Part shown: positions 16,640-25,092 of the stretch, in pieces
Position numbering within the stretch: position 1 is the stretch's first letter
Layout of the letters: the number at the start of each line of letters is the position of its first letter
Source: Bdellovibrionales bacterium
GTDB lineage: Bacteria; Bdellovibrionota_C; UBA2361; SZUA-149; JAGRAN01
DNA: 38,354 nucleotides
Reading direction: 5' to 3'
Assembly (NCBI GenBank): GCA_020434585.1
Contig: JAGRAN010000023.1
Location: forward strand, 1-38,354
Made by a program: the position numbers and the translations under genes
Notes under the pieces: model-generated
Told to the model about the DNA's origin: nothing
Database searches by the model: none
Seen by the model: only the letters and a program-made list of their open reading frames with translations

Positions 16640-18358
16640 GTGACGTCGAGCGAGTATCGCTGCCAAATTACGAAGCAACCATTTCTCGTCTCCGATCAGG
16701 AGGCGGATGCCTACGGGCGTTTTGAGCTTCCATCTCCCACAGTCTCGCCGGAGGAGCGTATTCGCCGATTACTTGCGTTCAGAAATGCCGGCAAATACTT
16801 CTGGCGCACCTCAATCCAAACAGAGGAAAGGGTATTGAGCAGCTACGCTTCCGGCATACCTTTTCCAGTCGCTGCATCTAGCGACGAGCTGTGCGGCCGC
16901 TTTGACCCCAAAACCTTCGGCAGGCCGTTTGACCTCAGTGTTTCTTTTTTTCAACAGCTGTATGGGCTTTGGGCAGCAGTTCCTCGCCCGGCGGTATCGT
17001 GCTGCGAACTCGAAGACTGCGTAGCCGTTCAGAACTCGTATCGCGCTGCTCGCTGCGTACTTGTATCAAATTCTGTAGAAGTCGAGCGCTGTATGTATTC
17101 TGATTCGCTGTATGACTGCAGCGACTGCTGTGACAGTCTGTTTCTCCGCCATTCGAGTGGCTGCCTAGAATGCATAAATTGTAGATATTGTCAGAACCTT
17201 TGCTACTCTGAGCACTGCACCTATTGCAGTGATTCTTGGTTTCTTTCCGGCTGCGAAGACTGCCGCAACTGCGTATTTTGCGTTAACCTCTCTGGGGCAT
17301 CGTATTGCATTTTTAACAAACAAGTCTCGCAATCCGAATATGAAGAGTTTATCCGCAGTTTGATGCTTAACACCCGAAACGGCCTAGACGCGGCAATAGA
17401 ACGCTTTTCAGCCTTCGCTAAGGATCATCCGGAACCGCACATTTACGGGGAGCCGGCCGAAACAATCAGCGGCAACTATTTGTACGACTGTCGGGATGTG
17501 TTTGGCAGCTTTGAATGTGACCACGCAGCAAATTTGATAGGGTGCTGCTCGCTTGTGTCTGCCGACACATGCATCGAAGGCTGCGGCTTTGGTGCGGAGC
17601 TGCGAAATTGCGCGCAGTTCGTGTCCGTAGGGCTAAACGCGCATCATGTCGTCAACTCCCTGAACTGTTTCAATAACGTGCGGTACTTGACTTACTGCAT
17701 TGATTGCACGGAATCTGCTAACTGCTTTGGCTGCGTAGGTCTCAACGGAGCTGAATACTGCATATTGAATCAGCCCTACACCAAGCAAGCCTATGTTGAG
17801 ACGGTCAAGAAAATTAGAGCAGCTCTAGAGGCCACTTCCCAGTGGGGCTGCTTTTTTACCTATGCTTTCAGTAGTTACGCATACAACAATTCCGCTGCTG
17901 CACAGTATATGCCGGTAACAAAGGTCCAAGCTTCAGTAATTCACCTGTTGTGGGACGAGAGTGATGAAGAGGTCAAGCCGTCCGAGCTGCTGGGTGACTT
18001 GGGTTCGGCGGGTGCGGGTCGTTATAGTGAACCGATAGCGTCGCTCGAGGATGTTTTGCAGTCAGACAAACAACAGCTTGTTCTGCTATGTGAACTGAGT
18101 GGCAGACCGTTCCAAATTCGACGCGAAGAAGTGCAGATGTACCAGCACTGGAAAGTAGTTCCGCCCAACCGTTGTTTTGAGGAGCGCCAGACCCGTCGAG
18201 TTAATCGTTTGACACCTAGGAAGCTTGGCAGGTTGATCGAATTCGAAGGACAGCAATTGGAGTCATCATTTCCTGAACGCTGGAACCGCGACGTCGTTGC
18301 GCATGATAAGTGGCGAGTGTTGGTCGATGAGAATTCCCGTCGTGCCTTGCGGAGCTGA
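16640..18358 (+). CDS. Cys-rich repeat protein resembling a family common in Candidate Phyla Radiation genomes
   Basis: 572 residues from GTG 16640, with AAAAGGAA at 9 nt. Residues ~110-385 hold most of about 38 cysteines in near-periodic C-x2-C-x2-C patterns (SGCLECINCRYCQNLC, SGCEDCRNCVFCVNL). Two repeats end in the same motif, (S/E)YCI(F/L)N(K/Q) with YxxxxY following. The N-terminus (YRCQITKQPF ... SPEERIRRLLAFRN) and C-terminus (LLCELSGRPFQIRREEVQMY) match flanking half-zinc-ribbon segments I recall from Parcubacteria/Microgenomates hypothetical proteins. Here the ribbons lack part of their cysteines. Function is unknown; metal or Fe-S binding is possible. It is followed after 5 nt by psd, so co-transcription is likely. 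Confidence 0.75.
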   Translation: MTSSEYRCQITKQPFLVSDQEADAYGRFELPSPTVSPEERIRRLLAFRNAGKYFWRTSIQTEERVLSSYASGIPFPVAASSDELCGRFDPKTFGRPFDLSVSFFQQLYGLWAAVPRPAVSCCELEDCVAVQNSYRAARCVLVSNSVEVERCMYSDSLYDCSDCCDSLFLRHSSGCLECINCRYCQNLCYSEHCTYCSDSWFLSGCEDCRNCVFCVNLSGASYCIFNKQVSQSEYEEFIRSLMLNTRNGLDAAIERFSAFAKDHPEPHIYGEPAETISGNYLYDCRDVFGSFECDHAANLIGCCSLVSADTCIEGCGFGAELRNCAQFVSVGLNAHHVVNSLNCFNNVRYLTYCIDCTESANCFGCVGLNGAEYCILNQPYTKQAYVETVKKIRAALEATSQWGCFFTYAFSSYAYNNSAAAQYMPVTKVQASVIHLLWDESDEEVKPSELLGDLGSAGAGRYSEPIASLEDVLQSDKQQLVLLCELSGRPFQIRREEVQMYQHWKVVPPNRCFEERQTRRVNRLTPRKLGRLIEFEGQQLESSFPERWNRDVVAHDKWRVLVDENSRRALRS

Positions 18359-18363
18359 AAACT

Positions 18364-19206
18364 ATGTTGATGGAGCTGCTGCGAATCCTACCTCGAAATT
18401 TGCTGAGCTGGTTTATTGGCAGGCTGGCACATCTGGAGCATCCGAGCTGCTTAGTGCCCCCCGTTATTCGCTGGTTTATTCGACGCTACAATATTAATTG
18501 CAGTGAAGTAGCTGCCGATGTTAGTTCGTTTCAGTCGCTTGGCGCATTTTTTGTGCGAGAGCTTAAGCCCGGTGCTCGGCCAGTAGGAACGGGAGTGGTA
18601 AGTCCGTCCGACGGGAGGATAACCGAGGCCGGTCTGATTACTGACGGGAAATTAATTCAAGCCAAAGGCCGGCATTACACAGTAGAAGCCTTGCTGCACG
18701 ATCCCGTCGAAGCAGCTAGATTCTCAGCAGGTGGCTCCTTTGCGACAATATATCTCGCCCCGCCGGACTACCATTGTGTTCATGCTCCAGTTTCCGGAAG
18801 GATAGACAAGTTGACCTATATTCCTGGAAGCTTGTGGCCGGTGAACGATTGGTCAGTAAGCAGAATTGAAAATTTGTTCCCGCGCAATGAGCGCATCGCA
18901 GTTTATCTTGATTCTGAAATCGGGAGAGTGGCTGTGGTGATGGTTGGAGCCACGAACGTGGGTGCGATTTCTGTTGAGTTTGACGACATTACAGCAAATC
19001 AAAACCCTCCCATTTTTATCGATAGACGGTCTGTGATTACTCGCTCGTATGCCGAACGTTCAATTGAAGCAGGAGAAAAGTTAGGGGAGTTTAGGCTGGG
19101 CTCGACTGTGATATTGCTGTTTGAGCCGGGAGCGGTAGAGTTAAAAGTTTTTGATGAACAGGTCAGAGCAGGTCAGACCGTTGCCGATCCGCTCGCAAAG
19201 CACTAA
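18364..19206 (+). CDS. psd: Phosphatidylserine decarboxylase proenzyme
   Basis: 280 residues. It decarboxylates phosphatidylserine to phosphatidylethanolamine at the inner membrane. The self-cleavage site L-G-S-T is at 245-248, where Ser247 becomes the pyruvoyl group. The other members of the processing triad are visible as Asp83 in SPSDGRI and His137/His140 in APPDYHCVHAPVSG. It starts at ATG (a second ATG lies two codons on), 5 nt after the Cys-rich gene. Length and motifs fit the E. coli-type (PSD-B) enzyme. No pssA is visible in the window. Confidence 0.95.
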   Translation: MLMELLRILPRNLLSWFIGRLAHLEHPSCLVPPVIRWFIRRYNINCSEVAADVSSFQSLGAFFVRELKPGARPVGTGVVSPSDGRITEAGLITDGKLIQAKGRHYTVEALLHDPVEAARFSAGGSFATIYLAPPDYHCVHAPVSGRIDKLTYIPGSLWPVNDWSVSRIENLFPRNERIAVYLDSEIGRVAVVMVGATNVGAISVEFDDITANQNPPIFIDRRSVITRSYAERSIEAGEKLGEFRLGSTVILLFEPGAVELKVFDEQVRAGQTVADPLAKH

Positions 19207-19235
19207 CGTTCTGATTGGACTGAGTTGGGGTCGGA

Positions 19236-19406
19236 TTAAATTCCTTTGCCGACCTCTCCACGCCAGCTGGCTGGGACTGGTCCTTTTCCGCGAGACTCGA
19301 TAAACGCCTTAACTTGGTCTTCGTCGTCCATGTCCATTGTGATGTCGATATAGAGCCACATCCCACCAAGTCCACATAGCGTAATAACGGCAAGCCACAG
19401 TTTCAT
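19236..19406 (-). CDS. Small single-pass membrane protein
   Basis: 56 residues from an ATG preceded by CGGAGG at 6 nt; the frame continues upstream but without a better start. MKLWLAVITLCGLGGMWLYIDI is one transmembrane helix or uncleaved signal anchor. An acidic stretch DMDDEDQVKAFIE and a short tail GPVPASWRGEVGKGI follow. It lies after ispH on the same strand, about 130 nt downstream, and converges with psd. Function unknown. Confidence 0.6.
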   Translation of the reverse strand: MKLWLAVITLCGLGGMWLYIDITMDMDDEDQVKAFIESRGKGPVPASWRGEVGKGI

Positions 19407-19535
19407 TTTTGCACCTCCGAGGAAACCTGAGTCGCCTCGAGCATCCTGAACAGTAAATTCCCTTATAAGAGTTATGATTTGATTTGAGGCAAGCGTTGCA
19501 CCCAAGGCACTTGCGCACGTAACTGGTTGAAAATA

Positions 19536-20798
19536 CTAAGGAATCGAGAGGGTGGATTCCAGGCGGCTGCGGTAGTTTTCAACAGCTACGGAGCTGTTAA
19601 GGCACCCAGGAATTAGTTCGGCGATGCGCGTAATAACATCATCGACAGTCCGATCCGGACAGCTCGCACCTGATGTAATTGCCACGATAAGTGGATTTTC
19701 AGTAGTAGCGGGCGGCAGCCAACCTTCTGTCTCGATAACGTCCTTCGCCTGCAAATCGAAATGGCGAATACGATGTTCGTTGATGATCTCACCTGCGTTC
19801 TTAACATAGAACGTGGGCATTGATTCTTCGCAAAGTTCGACGAGATGAGAGGTGTTTGAACTGTTGTAGCCTCCGACCACGACTGCCATATCAGCGCCGG
19901 CCTTTATCAGATCCTTAGTTGAGTTCTGGTTCTCGTTTGTCGCGTAACAGAGTGTGTCTCGCGTGTCGGCAAAATGCTCTTTGAGCAGTTCTGCTCCGTA
20001 TTTTTTTAGCATGCCGCTGCGAATTGTTTCGGCGATTGCATGAGTTTCGGTAGCAAGCATTGTGGTTTGATTTACAACACCAATACGCTTCAAATGTATT
20101 TGCGGATCAAAACCATCAGACACACCGTTTGCAAAGCGGTCCCAGAACTCTGCGGTGCTGCGTGTGCCGGATATATAATCAACTAAAAATATCGCGTCAC
20201 TCATGTCGAGGATAACTAGAGTCGGTGCTGCGCACTCGCTATGAGAAAAGGTAGCGCGAGTCTCTTCGTGCGTGCGTTTGCCGTGGACTACAACCGTAAA
20301 TCCATCTCGGCCTAGTTCCTCTGCTCGTCGCCAAACTTTCTCCACGAACGGACATGTCGTGTCATAGTAGTAAGGATCGATTCCAATTGCTGATAATCGT
20401 CCCTGCAGCTGGACGGTAGTGCCGAATGCCGGGACGATAACGATATCGTCAGGTTTCAGCGAGTCGAATGGAATTTGCTCAGTTCCATCCGGACTCATTA
20501 AGAACTTAACGCCGCGCTGCTCAAGGTCGGCGTTTACGTCTGGATTGTGAATCATTTCGCTGAGCAGAAAGATCCGTTTGCCGGGGTTCTCCTCGACGGC
20601 GCGATAAGCAATTTCAATCGCGTTCTCGACGCCAAAACAAAAGCCAAAATGCCGAGCGACTCGCAGCACTAGCGGTCCGAAATTGAGTTCGGACGGGCTA
20701 AAATCGCGCCGCTTTGGATCGTGGGTCCGCCGCAGCAGCTTTATCTGCGCAATGGTGTCAGACCGATAGAAGTTAGGGACTTTAAACGCTCGTGCCAT
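19536..20798 (-). CDS. ispH: 4-hydroxy-3-methylbut-2-enyl diphosphate reductase
   Basis: 420 residues. Last step of the MEP pathway, reducing HMBPP to IPP and DMAPP with a [4Fe-4S] cluster. The three cluster cysteines are Cys54 (GFCFGVENA), Cys149 (DTTCPFVEKVW) and Cys284 (DTLCYATNENQ). Substrate-binding histidines are in HNPDVN (His84) and HGKRTHEET (His172). The SSNTSHLVEL and SGASCPD motifs are present. It is about 100 residues longer than E. coli IspH, with an N-terminal extension and an insertion near 185-240, as in the long cyanobacterial/plant-like class. It stands alone and does not overlap its neighbours. Confidence 0.95.
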   Translation of the reverse strand: MARAFKVPNFYRSDTIAQIKLLRRTHDPKRRDFSPSELNFGPLVLRVARHFGFCFGVENAIEIAYRAVEENPGKRIFLLSEMIHNPDVNADLEQRGVKFLMSPDGTEQIPFDSLKPDDIVIVPAFGTTVQLQGRLSAIGIDPYYYDTTCPFVEKVWRRAEELGRDGFTVVVHGKRTHEETRATFSHSECAAPTLVILDMSDAIFLVDYISGTRSTAEFWDRFANGVSDGFDPQIHLKRIGVVNQTTMLATETHAIAETIRSGMLKKYGAELLKEHFADTRDTLCYATNENQNSTKDLIKAGADMAVVVGGYNSSNTSHLVELCEESMPTFYVKNAGEIINEHRIRHFDLQAKDVIETEGWLPPATTENPLIVAITSGASCPDRTVDDVITRIAELIPGCLNSSVAVENYRSRLESTLSIP

Positions 20799-20835
20799 GG
20801 GCGTGTATATGAAAGAAATTGCTGGAAAAAGTAAA

Positions 20836-20866
20836 GCGCACGCAATCGTGTACCAACTGCGTGCGC
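20836..20866 (-). terminator. Terminator hairpin for the leftward small gene
   Basis: GCGCACGCA (20836-20844) and TGCGTGCGC (20858-20866) form a perfect 9-bp GC-rich stem with a 13-nt loop. Read leftward it is followed by TTTACTTTTTCC, a T-rich tail. It separates the small ORF at 20909-21190 from ispH. Confidence 0.6.
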
Positions 20867-20908
20867 CTCAGCAAATTAACTTGGGTTAAAGAAAAAAGCG
20901 TTTAGTCC

Positions 20909-21190
20909 TCAATGAGCTTGGCCGAATTTTCTACGGTAGCTGGCAGCTGTATCCATGCTTCCAAGATAATGTGCTCGGATATTCCTGACCGGGGCAATAA
21001 ACTCACAAGTCGGGGATACGTTTTTTCGCTGCTCGGAAATTGTTTTTAAAACTGAATAACTGCGAGTGGGCAATTGGTGTTTGCCTTCTTGTTTGCCCTG
21101 ATGGGAAAGTGCTCGGACTGGCTCTTTAATTGTAAGGTCGACGTAGGAAGATACGGCGTTTCGAACAGTAGCAAGAAGGGGCTTCATCAT
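20909..21190 (-). CDS. Small hypothetical protein
   Basis: 93 residues from the first of two adjacent ATG codons at 21190; GGAG lies about 12 nt upstream. The sequence is basic and polar, with no signal peptide and no recognised domain. The C-terminal ~25 residues (SMDTAASYRRKFGQAH) are basic. The main support is the terminator immediately downstream on the same strand and the absence of any competing gene. It could instead be a non-coding RNA. Confidence 0.4.
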   Translation of the reverse strand: MMKPLLATVRNAVSSYVDLTIKEPVRALSHQGKQEGKHQLPTRSYSVLKTISEQRKNVSPTCEFIAPVRNIRAHYLGSMDTAASYRRKFGQAH

Positions 21191-21459
21191 AAGTTCTGCT
21201 TTCTCCGAAAAGAGAGTTTCACAAGCACTTAGTGTGCTGCTGGGCAAAACCTATGAAAAAAGGAATAAAAAAAGAAAAGAATAATTAAGTGGTTGAGAAG
21301 ACCTGTGCAATCGCAATAAGCTTAATTACATTGGCTATCCAAGCACTAAATGGATGCGTTAAGTGTAGCTAGCGCAGAAGACTTAATCAACATAAGCTAT
21401 AAGAAAAATCGAAAATTTAAATGTAGTGATTACAGCTAGTTATCTAAGAAGCTAGGATT

Positions 21460-23862
21460 ATGGCAGGCGGGGTTGTTCCAAGCAGACAGAAGTATCCTCC
21501 AGTAAGCGAGGCTCATGCGAAGTCGCTTGGGCTGTCTGAGGACGAGTGGGGCAAGATTCTACAAGGCGTAGGAAGGGAGCCCAACGAGTATGAGTGCCTC
21601 ATATTCGCTATACTTTGGTCTGAAAAATGCTCCAACAAAAGCAGCTCCTTGATGCTGCAGACCGCATACCGCCAAGGCCATCATGTGATTCGAATTCCAT
21701 GGACTCTAGCCGGCGTGGTGGATATCGGCCTGGACGAAGCGATTGCGATCAGTTTTGAGCACAATAATAATTATGTCGTTCACGATCCTTATCTTGGCGC
21801 ACAGTCGGCGCTTGCCAATGTAACTCAGCGCTTGAATACAGTCGGCGCGAAACCGATCGCGTATCTGAATTTCATCCGTCTTGGTCCGATGGAACGGTCA
21901 GAGAATCAGCTTCACTTAAGACAGACCTTGGCCGGGCTCTCGGACTATTCAAACAGAATCGGAATCCCGATCGTGGGCGGAGACCTAGGCTTTCACCCAA
22001 GGTACGAAGGGACTGAGTTAATTGGTTCCGTTGGAATTGGATTCGTTCCCAACGAGGAAATTCTGAAGCCGGCCCAAGCTGAACTGGGAAGTCCAGTGTT
22101 GTGTGTTGGCGCAAAGACAGATTACGCCGGACTGATGATGGAACATCAGGTAAAAACGGAAAAAGGCGAAAAGACTGTTGAGAAGAAGTTTCATTTAAAG
22201 TTTAGCGATCCATATTTCTCCCATGAGCTAGGTGAACTAGTTCGAGAAGCTGGGCGCCGCGGCTTGGTCAATTTTGTCACGGCGATTGGCGACGGCGGAT
22301 TGTGCAAGGCTCCTTTTGATTTGGCGAATGCTGTGACTAGCGGAGTTAGAATTGACCTTGACCGCGTACCCTGCGTGATTGAAGAGCCAAATCCGAATCA
22401 AATTTTGCTGAGTGAGACCGGAGATCGCTACATGATGCTGGCGACCAAAGATCGCTACCGTGAGCTTACAGACTTGTTTTCCGAAGCTGGATACCGCACG
22501 CAGCAAATAGGCGAGTTAGTTGATACCGATGATGTAGAGTTTCATTGGAGGCACCAGGCAATTGCAGTGATACCATACGCGTTTGCTGCCGGCGAGACGA
22601 TCGAAAAGCATTTTGATTTAGTAAAATTTCCGCCAATGTTGAAAAACCGCTCCTTTGATGACGAAGAAGACGACACTCCGGATTCGCTTAACAGACCTAG
22701 GCGAGATGAGAAGGATGACTGGAGTAAGCTGCTTGGGGCAACGGAGGCAAGAAATAAAAAAGTTACTCGCCGCGATCGCGATGTTGCTGGAGTATTGGAA
22801 GACGTTTGGATCGATTTACTTGCCGATCCTAATCTTTGCTCACGCGGTTCAATCATCAAAACTTTCGACCAGGGATTGAGCGGTGATGTCGTCGTTCCTA
22901 ACGGCGGCGATGCAGCTGTAGTTAGGATTAAGCGCCATGAAGAACGGACTGCCGATCGGCCGGAACGGGGCATAGCGATTGCGGTCGACTGCGCTAGTTT
23001 ATATGGGATACGTGACTCCTACCTCGCAGCCGTGCACTCAGTTGCTGAGGGAATGCGTAATTTGGCCGCGACGGGTGCATATCCGATTTGCGCCGCTCAG
23101 TGCTTTAATTACGGAAATCCAAACGATCACAAGGACGTTTCCGAATTTTCTGAAGCTACTCGCGGTCTGAGTGATGCTTGTCGTGTCTGGGATATCCCGT
23201 TGGTTTCTGACAGTATAAGCCTCTACAATAAGTCTGATGCAAACAACTTTCTCGGTGCTCCTGTAGCAGCGCTGGTTGGCCTAGTCAGCGATGTTAAAAA
23301 TGCTTGTTCGATCGACTTTAAAAACAAAGGAGATCGAATACTTTTACTCGGTCAGACTCGTAATGAGGTTGGTTGCACTGAGTATCTCCATTATTACCAT
23401 AAGCGCATCGCAGGTATGCTGCCCGACATTAATTTCACGACGGAGAAGCAAGCTAGCGAGTTGGTTTGTGAATTGATTCAGCGCCGTTTACTTAAATCAG
23501 CCCATGATTGTTCTATTGGAGGCCTAGCGATTACGCTGACAGAATGCTGTGTATCGCGTGAACGGCCCATCGGTGCAAAACTAACGTTGGAGCCCTTAGA
23601 GGATCGAGGGCAGCCGCTGCCCCACGAAGCGTATCTCTTCGCAGAGACAACCGGCCGGTTCCTGGTTACGTGTTCGCGTGAAGACGAGGATGAGGTCAGA
23701 GCAGTCTGTGCAGAGTTCGAAATTCCTGTTACCGGCAGCGGTGAGGTCGGAGGCAAGCAAATTAAAGTTGACGGCGTGATTAACGCGCATGTGCCAGTAA
23801 AGACGGCGGGTAGAATTTGGAGCGATGCTTTAAATTATGCTCTCGGTATTGCGGAGGATTAA
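21460..23862 (+). CDS. PurL-like protein (FGAM synthase family) with altered catalytic motifs
   Basis: 800 residues with the full duplicated AIR-synthase-like layout of small PurL. Recognisable stretches are LGLSEDEW (23-30), GREPNEYE, AGVVDIG (84-90), VGAKPIAYLN, GIPIVGGD, LLADPNLCS, GGDAAVVRI, NYGNPNDH and LLGQTRNEVG. Signature catalytic motifs differ: SEHCSYK is SEKCSNK (54-60), ESHNHPS is FEHNNNYV (about 99-106), SGNVSLYN is SDSISLYN, and HDVSEGGLA is HDCSIGGLA. An acidic linker lies near 400-440. Either it is a very divergent PurL or a paralogue with another or no activity. An aminotransferase follows after 9 nt. No other purine gene is nearby. The family is certain, the function is not. 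Confidence 0.85.
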   Translation: MAGGVVPSRQKYPPVSEAHAKSLGLSEDEWGKILQGVGREPNEYECLIFAILWSEKCSNKSSSLMLQTAYRQGHHVIRIPWTLAGVVDIGLDEAIAISFEHNNNYVVHDPYLGAQSALANVTQRLNTVGAKPIAYLNFIRLGPMERSENQLHLRQTLAGLSDYSNRIGIPIVGGDLGFHPRYEGTELIGSVGIGFVPNEEILKPAQAELGSPVLCVGAKTDYAGLMMEHQVKTEKGEKTVEKKFHLKFSDPYFSHELGELVREAGRRGLVNFVTAIGDGGLCKAPFDLANAVTSGVRIDLDRVPCVIEEPNPNQILLSETGDRYMMLATKDRYRELTDLFSEAGYRTQQIGELVDTDDVEFHWRHQAIAVIPYAFAAGETIEKHFDLVKFPPMLKNRSFDDEEDDTPDSLNRPRRDEKDDWSKLLGATEARNKKVTRRDRDVAGVLEDVWIDLLADPNLCSRGSIIKTFDQGLSGDVVVPNGGDAAVVRIKRHEERTADRPERGIAIAVDCASLYGIRDSYLAAVHSVAEGMRNLAATGAYPICAAQCFNYGNPNDHKDVSEFSEATRGLSDACRVWDIPLVSDSISLYNKSDANNFLGAPVAALVGLVSDVKNACSIDFKNKGDRILLLGQTRNEVGCTEYLHYYHKRIAGMLPDINFTTEKQASELVCELIQRRLLKSAHDCSIGGLAITLTECCVSRERPIGAKLTLEPLEDRGQPLPHEAYLFAETTGRFLVTCSREDEDEVRAVCAEFEIPVTGSGEVGGKQIKVDGVINAHVPVKTAGRIWSDALNYALGIAED

Positions 23863-23871
23863 TTAGACAAA

Positions 23872-25092
23872 GTGTACACTGAATCCACAGCCGGCCGTAA
23901 TTCGGCTAAGCTCGCAAAAATCAGAACCTCACTAACTCTTCAGCTCAAAGAAATTGCCAGCTCGCGCGAGTCGCAGGGACTGCCCGTGTATGATTTCGGA
24001 TTGGGGGAAACTAAAGGCGACTTAGCCGAGCACCTGCGGGCGGCAGGTGAGGATGCGTTTAGAAACCAGGATACAATGTATGCTGATCCGGCTGGACTGC
24101 CGGAGCTGCGAGACGCTGTATTAAATTGGCTGGGACAGGCGGGCAGCTATCGCCGCGAGAATGTGATTATCACTGCGGGCGCCAAGCCCAGTATTTTCAA
24201 TGTATTCCTCGCAGTCTGCAACCCCGGTGATGTAATGCTTATGGAGGGAGCGCCTTGGGTAAGCTACGCTCCGCTTGCATACTGCACCTATACCACTCCA
24301 ATCATGGTGCTTCCGCTTGAGAAGAAGGAAAAGAATTTCCTAAAAGTGACACCAGAGGATCTCTTGAGAAACATCAAGCTGCGTCCTCACGCACGTTTGT
24401 TTTTGCTCAATTCTCCATGCAACCCCACTGGGCAGCTTTACTCGGCCCAGGAAATTGATACGCTGCTCAACATCTGCGTTGAGCACGAAATGTATTTTGT
24501 TATTGATCGCTTATACTGGCGAATCGTATTTGACGGCGAGTCCTATCCGGAGCCTAGAATCGACGACAAAACAAAAGATTGGCTCGTTCAGATTGACGGA
24601 CTATCAAAGAATTTTCGCCGCACTGGAGGACTGCGAATGGGTTGGACAGTTGGGCCCGCAGATTTAATAAAGCAGTGCATCAGCCTTCAGAGTCATTACA
24701 CGTCAGGGCCGGCGGTTCCGATGCAGCGTGTTGCCCAAGCCGCAATTACAGCCGACTATGACGACGAAATGGTGCGAGACCTGGAACAAAAGCGTAATTT
24801 GCTTCATGAAGGCGCGCGGGATATTCCCCATGTGAACATTTTTCCGACACCTGCTGCTTTTTATTCTTTTTGGGACGTGCGAGATGCTATCGGCATGAAA
24901 ACACCTCAGGGAGAATTGCTGGCCTCTTCGGACGACGTAGCGTCTTATTTGATGAATTCTGAGGGTGTGATCACTGCTTCGGGCACAGGATTTTTCCAGG
25001 ACGGCTATTTACGGCTGTCGTTCCACAATTCCGAAGAAGTTATTACGCAGGGGATGGCCGCTGCCAGACGCGCTTTCGAGGCCTTAAGCTAA
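23872..25092 (+). CDS. PLP-dependent class I/II aminotransferase
   Basis: 406 residues, fold type I, similar to aspartate/aromatic aminotransferases. The PLP signature is visible: Asn184 in NSPCNPTGQ, Asp in V-I-D-R-L-Y, the Schiff-base Lys246 in GLSKNFRRTGG, and substrate-carboxylate Arg381 in YLRLSFHN. The segment Y-A-D-P-A-G-L-P-E-L-R matches the usual Y-x-x-x-x-G-x-x-x-L-R. The start is GTG, 9 nt after the PurL-like stop, so the two are probably co-transcribed. The substrate cannot be read from sequence. Its end overlaps the convergent Hsp70 gene by 4 nt. Confidence 0.9.
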   Translation: MYTESTAGRNSAKLAKIRTSLTLQLKEIASSRESQGLPVYDFGLGETKGDLAEHLRAAGEDAFRNQDTMYADPAGLPELRDAVLNWLGQAGSYRRENVIITAGAKPSIFNVFLAVCNPGDVMLMEGAPWVSYAPLAYCTYTTPIMVLPLEKKEKNFLKVTPEDLLRNIKLRPHARLFLLNSPCNPTGQLYSAQEIDTLLNICVEHEMYFVIDRLYWRIVFDGESYPEPRIDDKTKDWLVQIDGLSKNFRRTGGLRMGWTVGPADLIKQCISLQSHYTSGPAVPMQRVAQAAITADYDDEMVRDLEQKRNLLHEGARDIPHVNIFPTPAAFYSFWDVRDAIGMKTPQGELLASSDDVASYLMNSEGVITASGTGFFQDGYLRLSFHNSEEVITQGMAAARRAFEALS

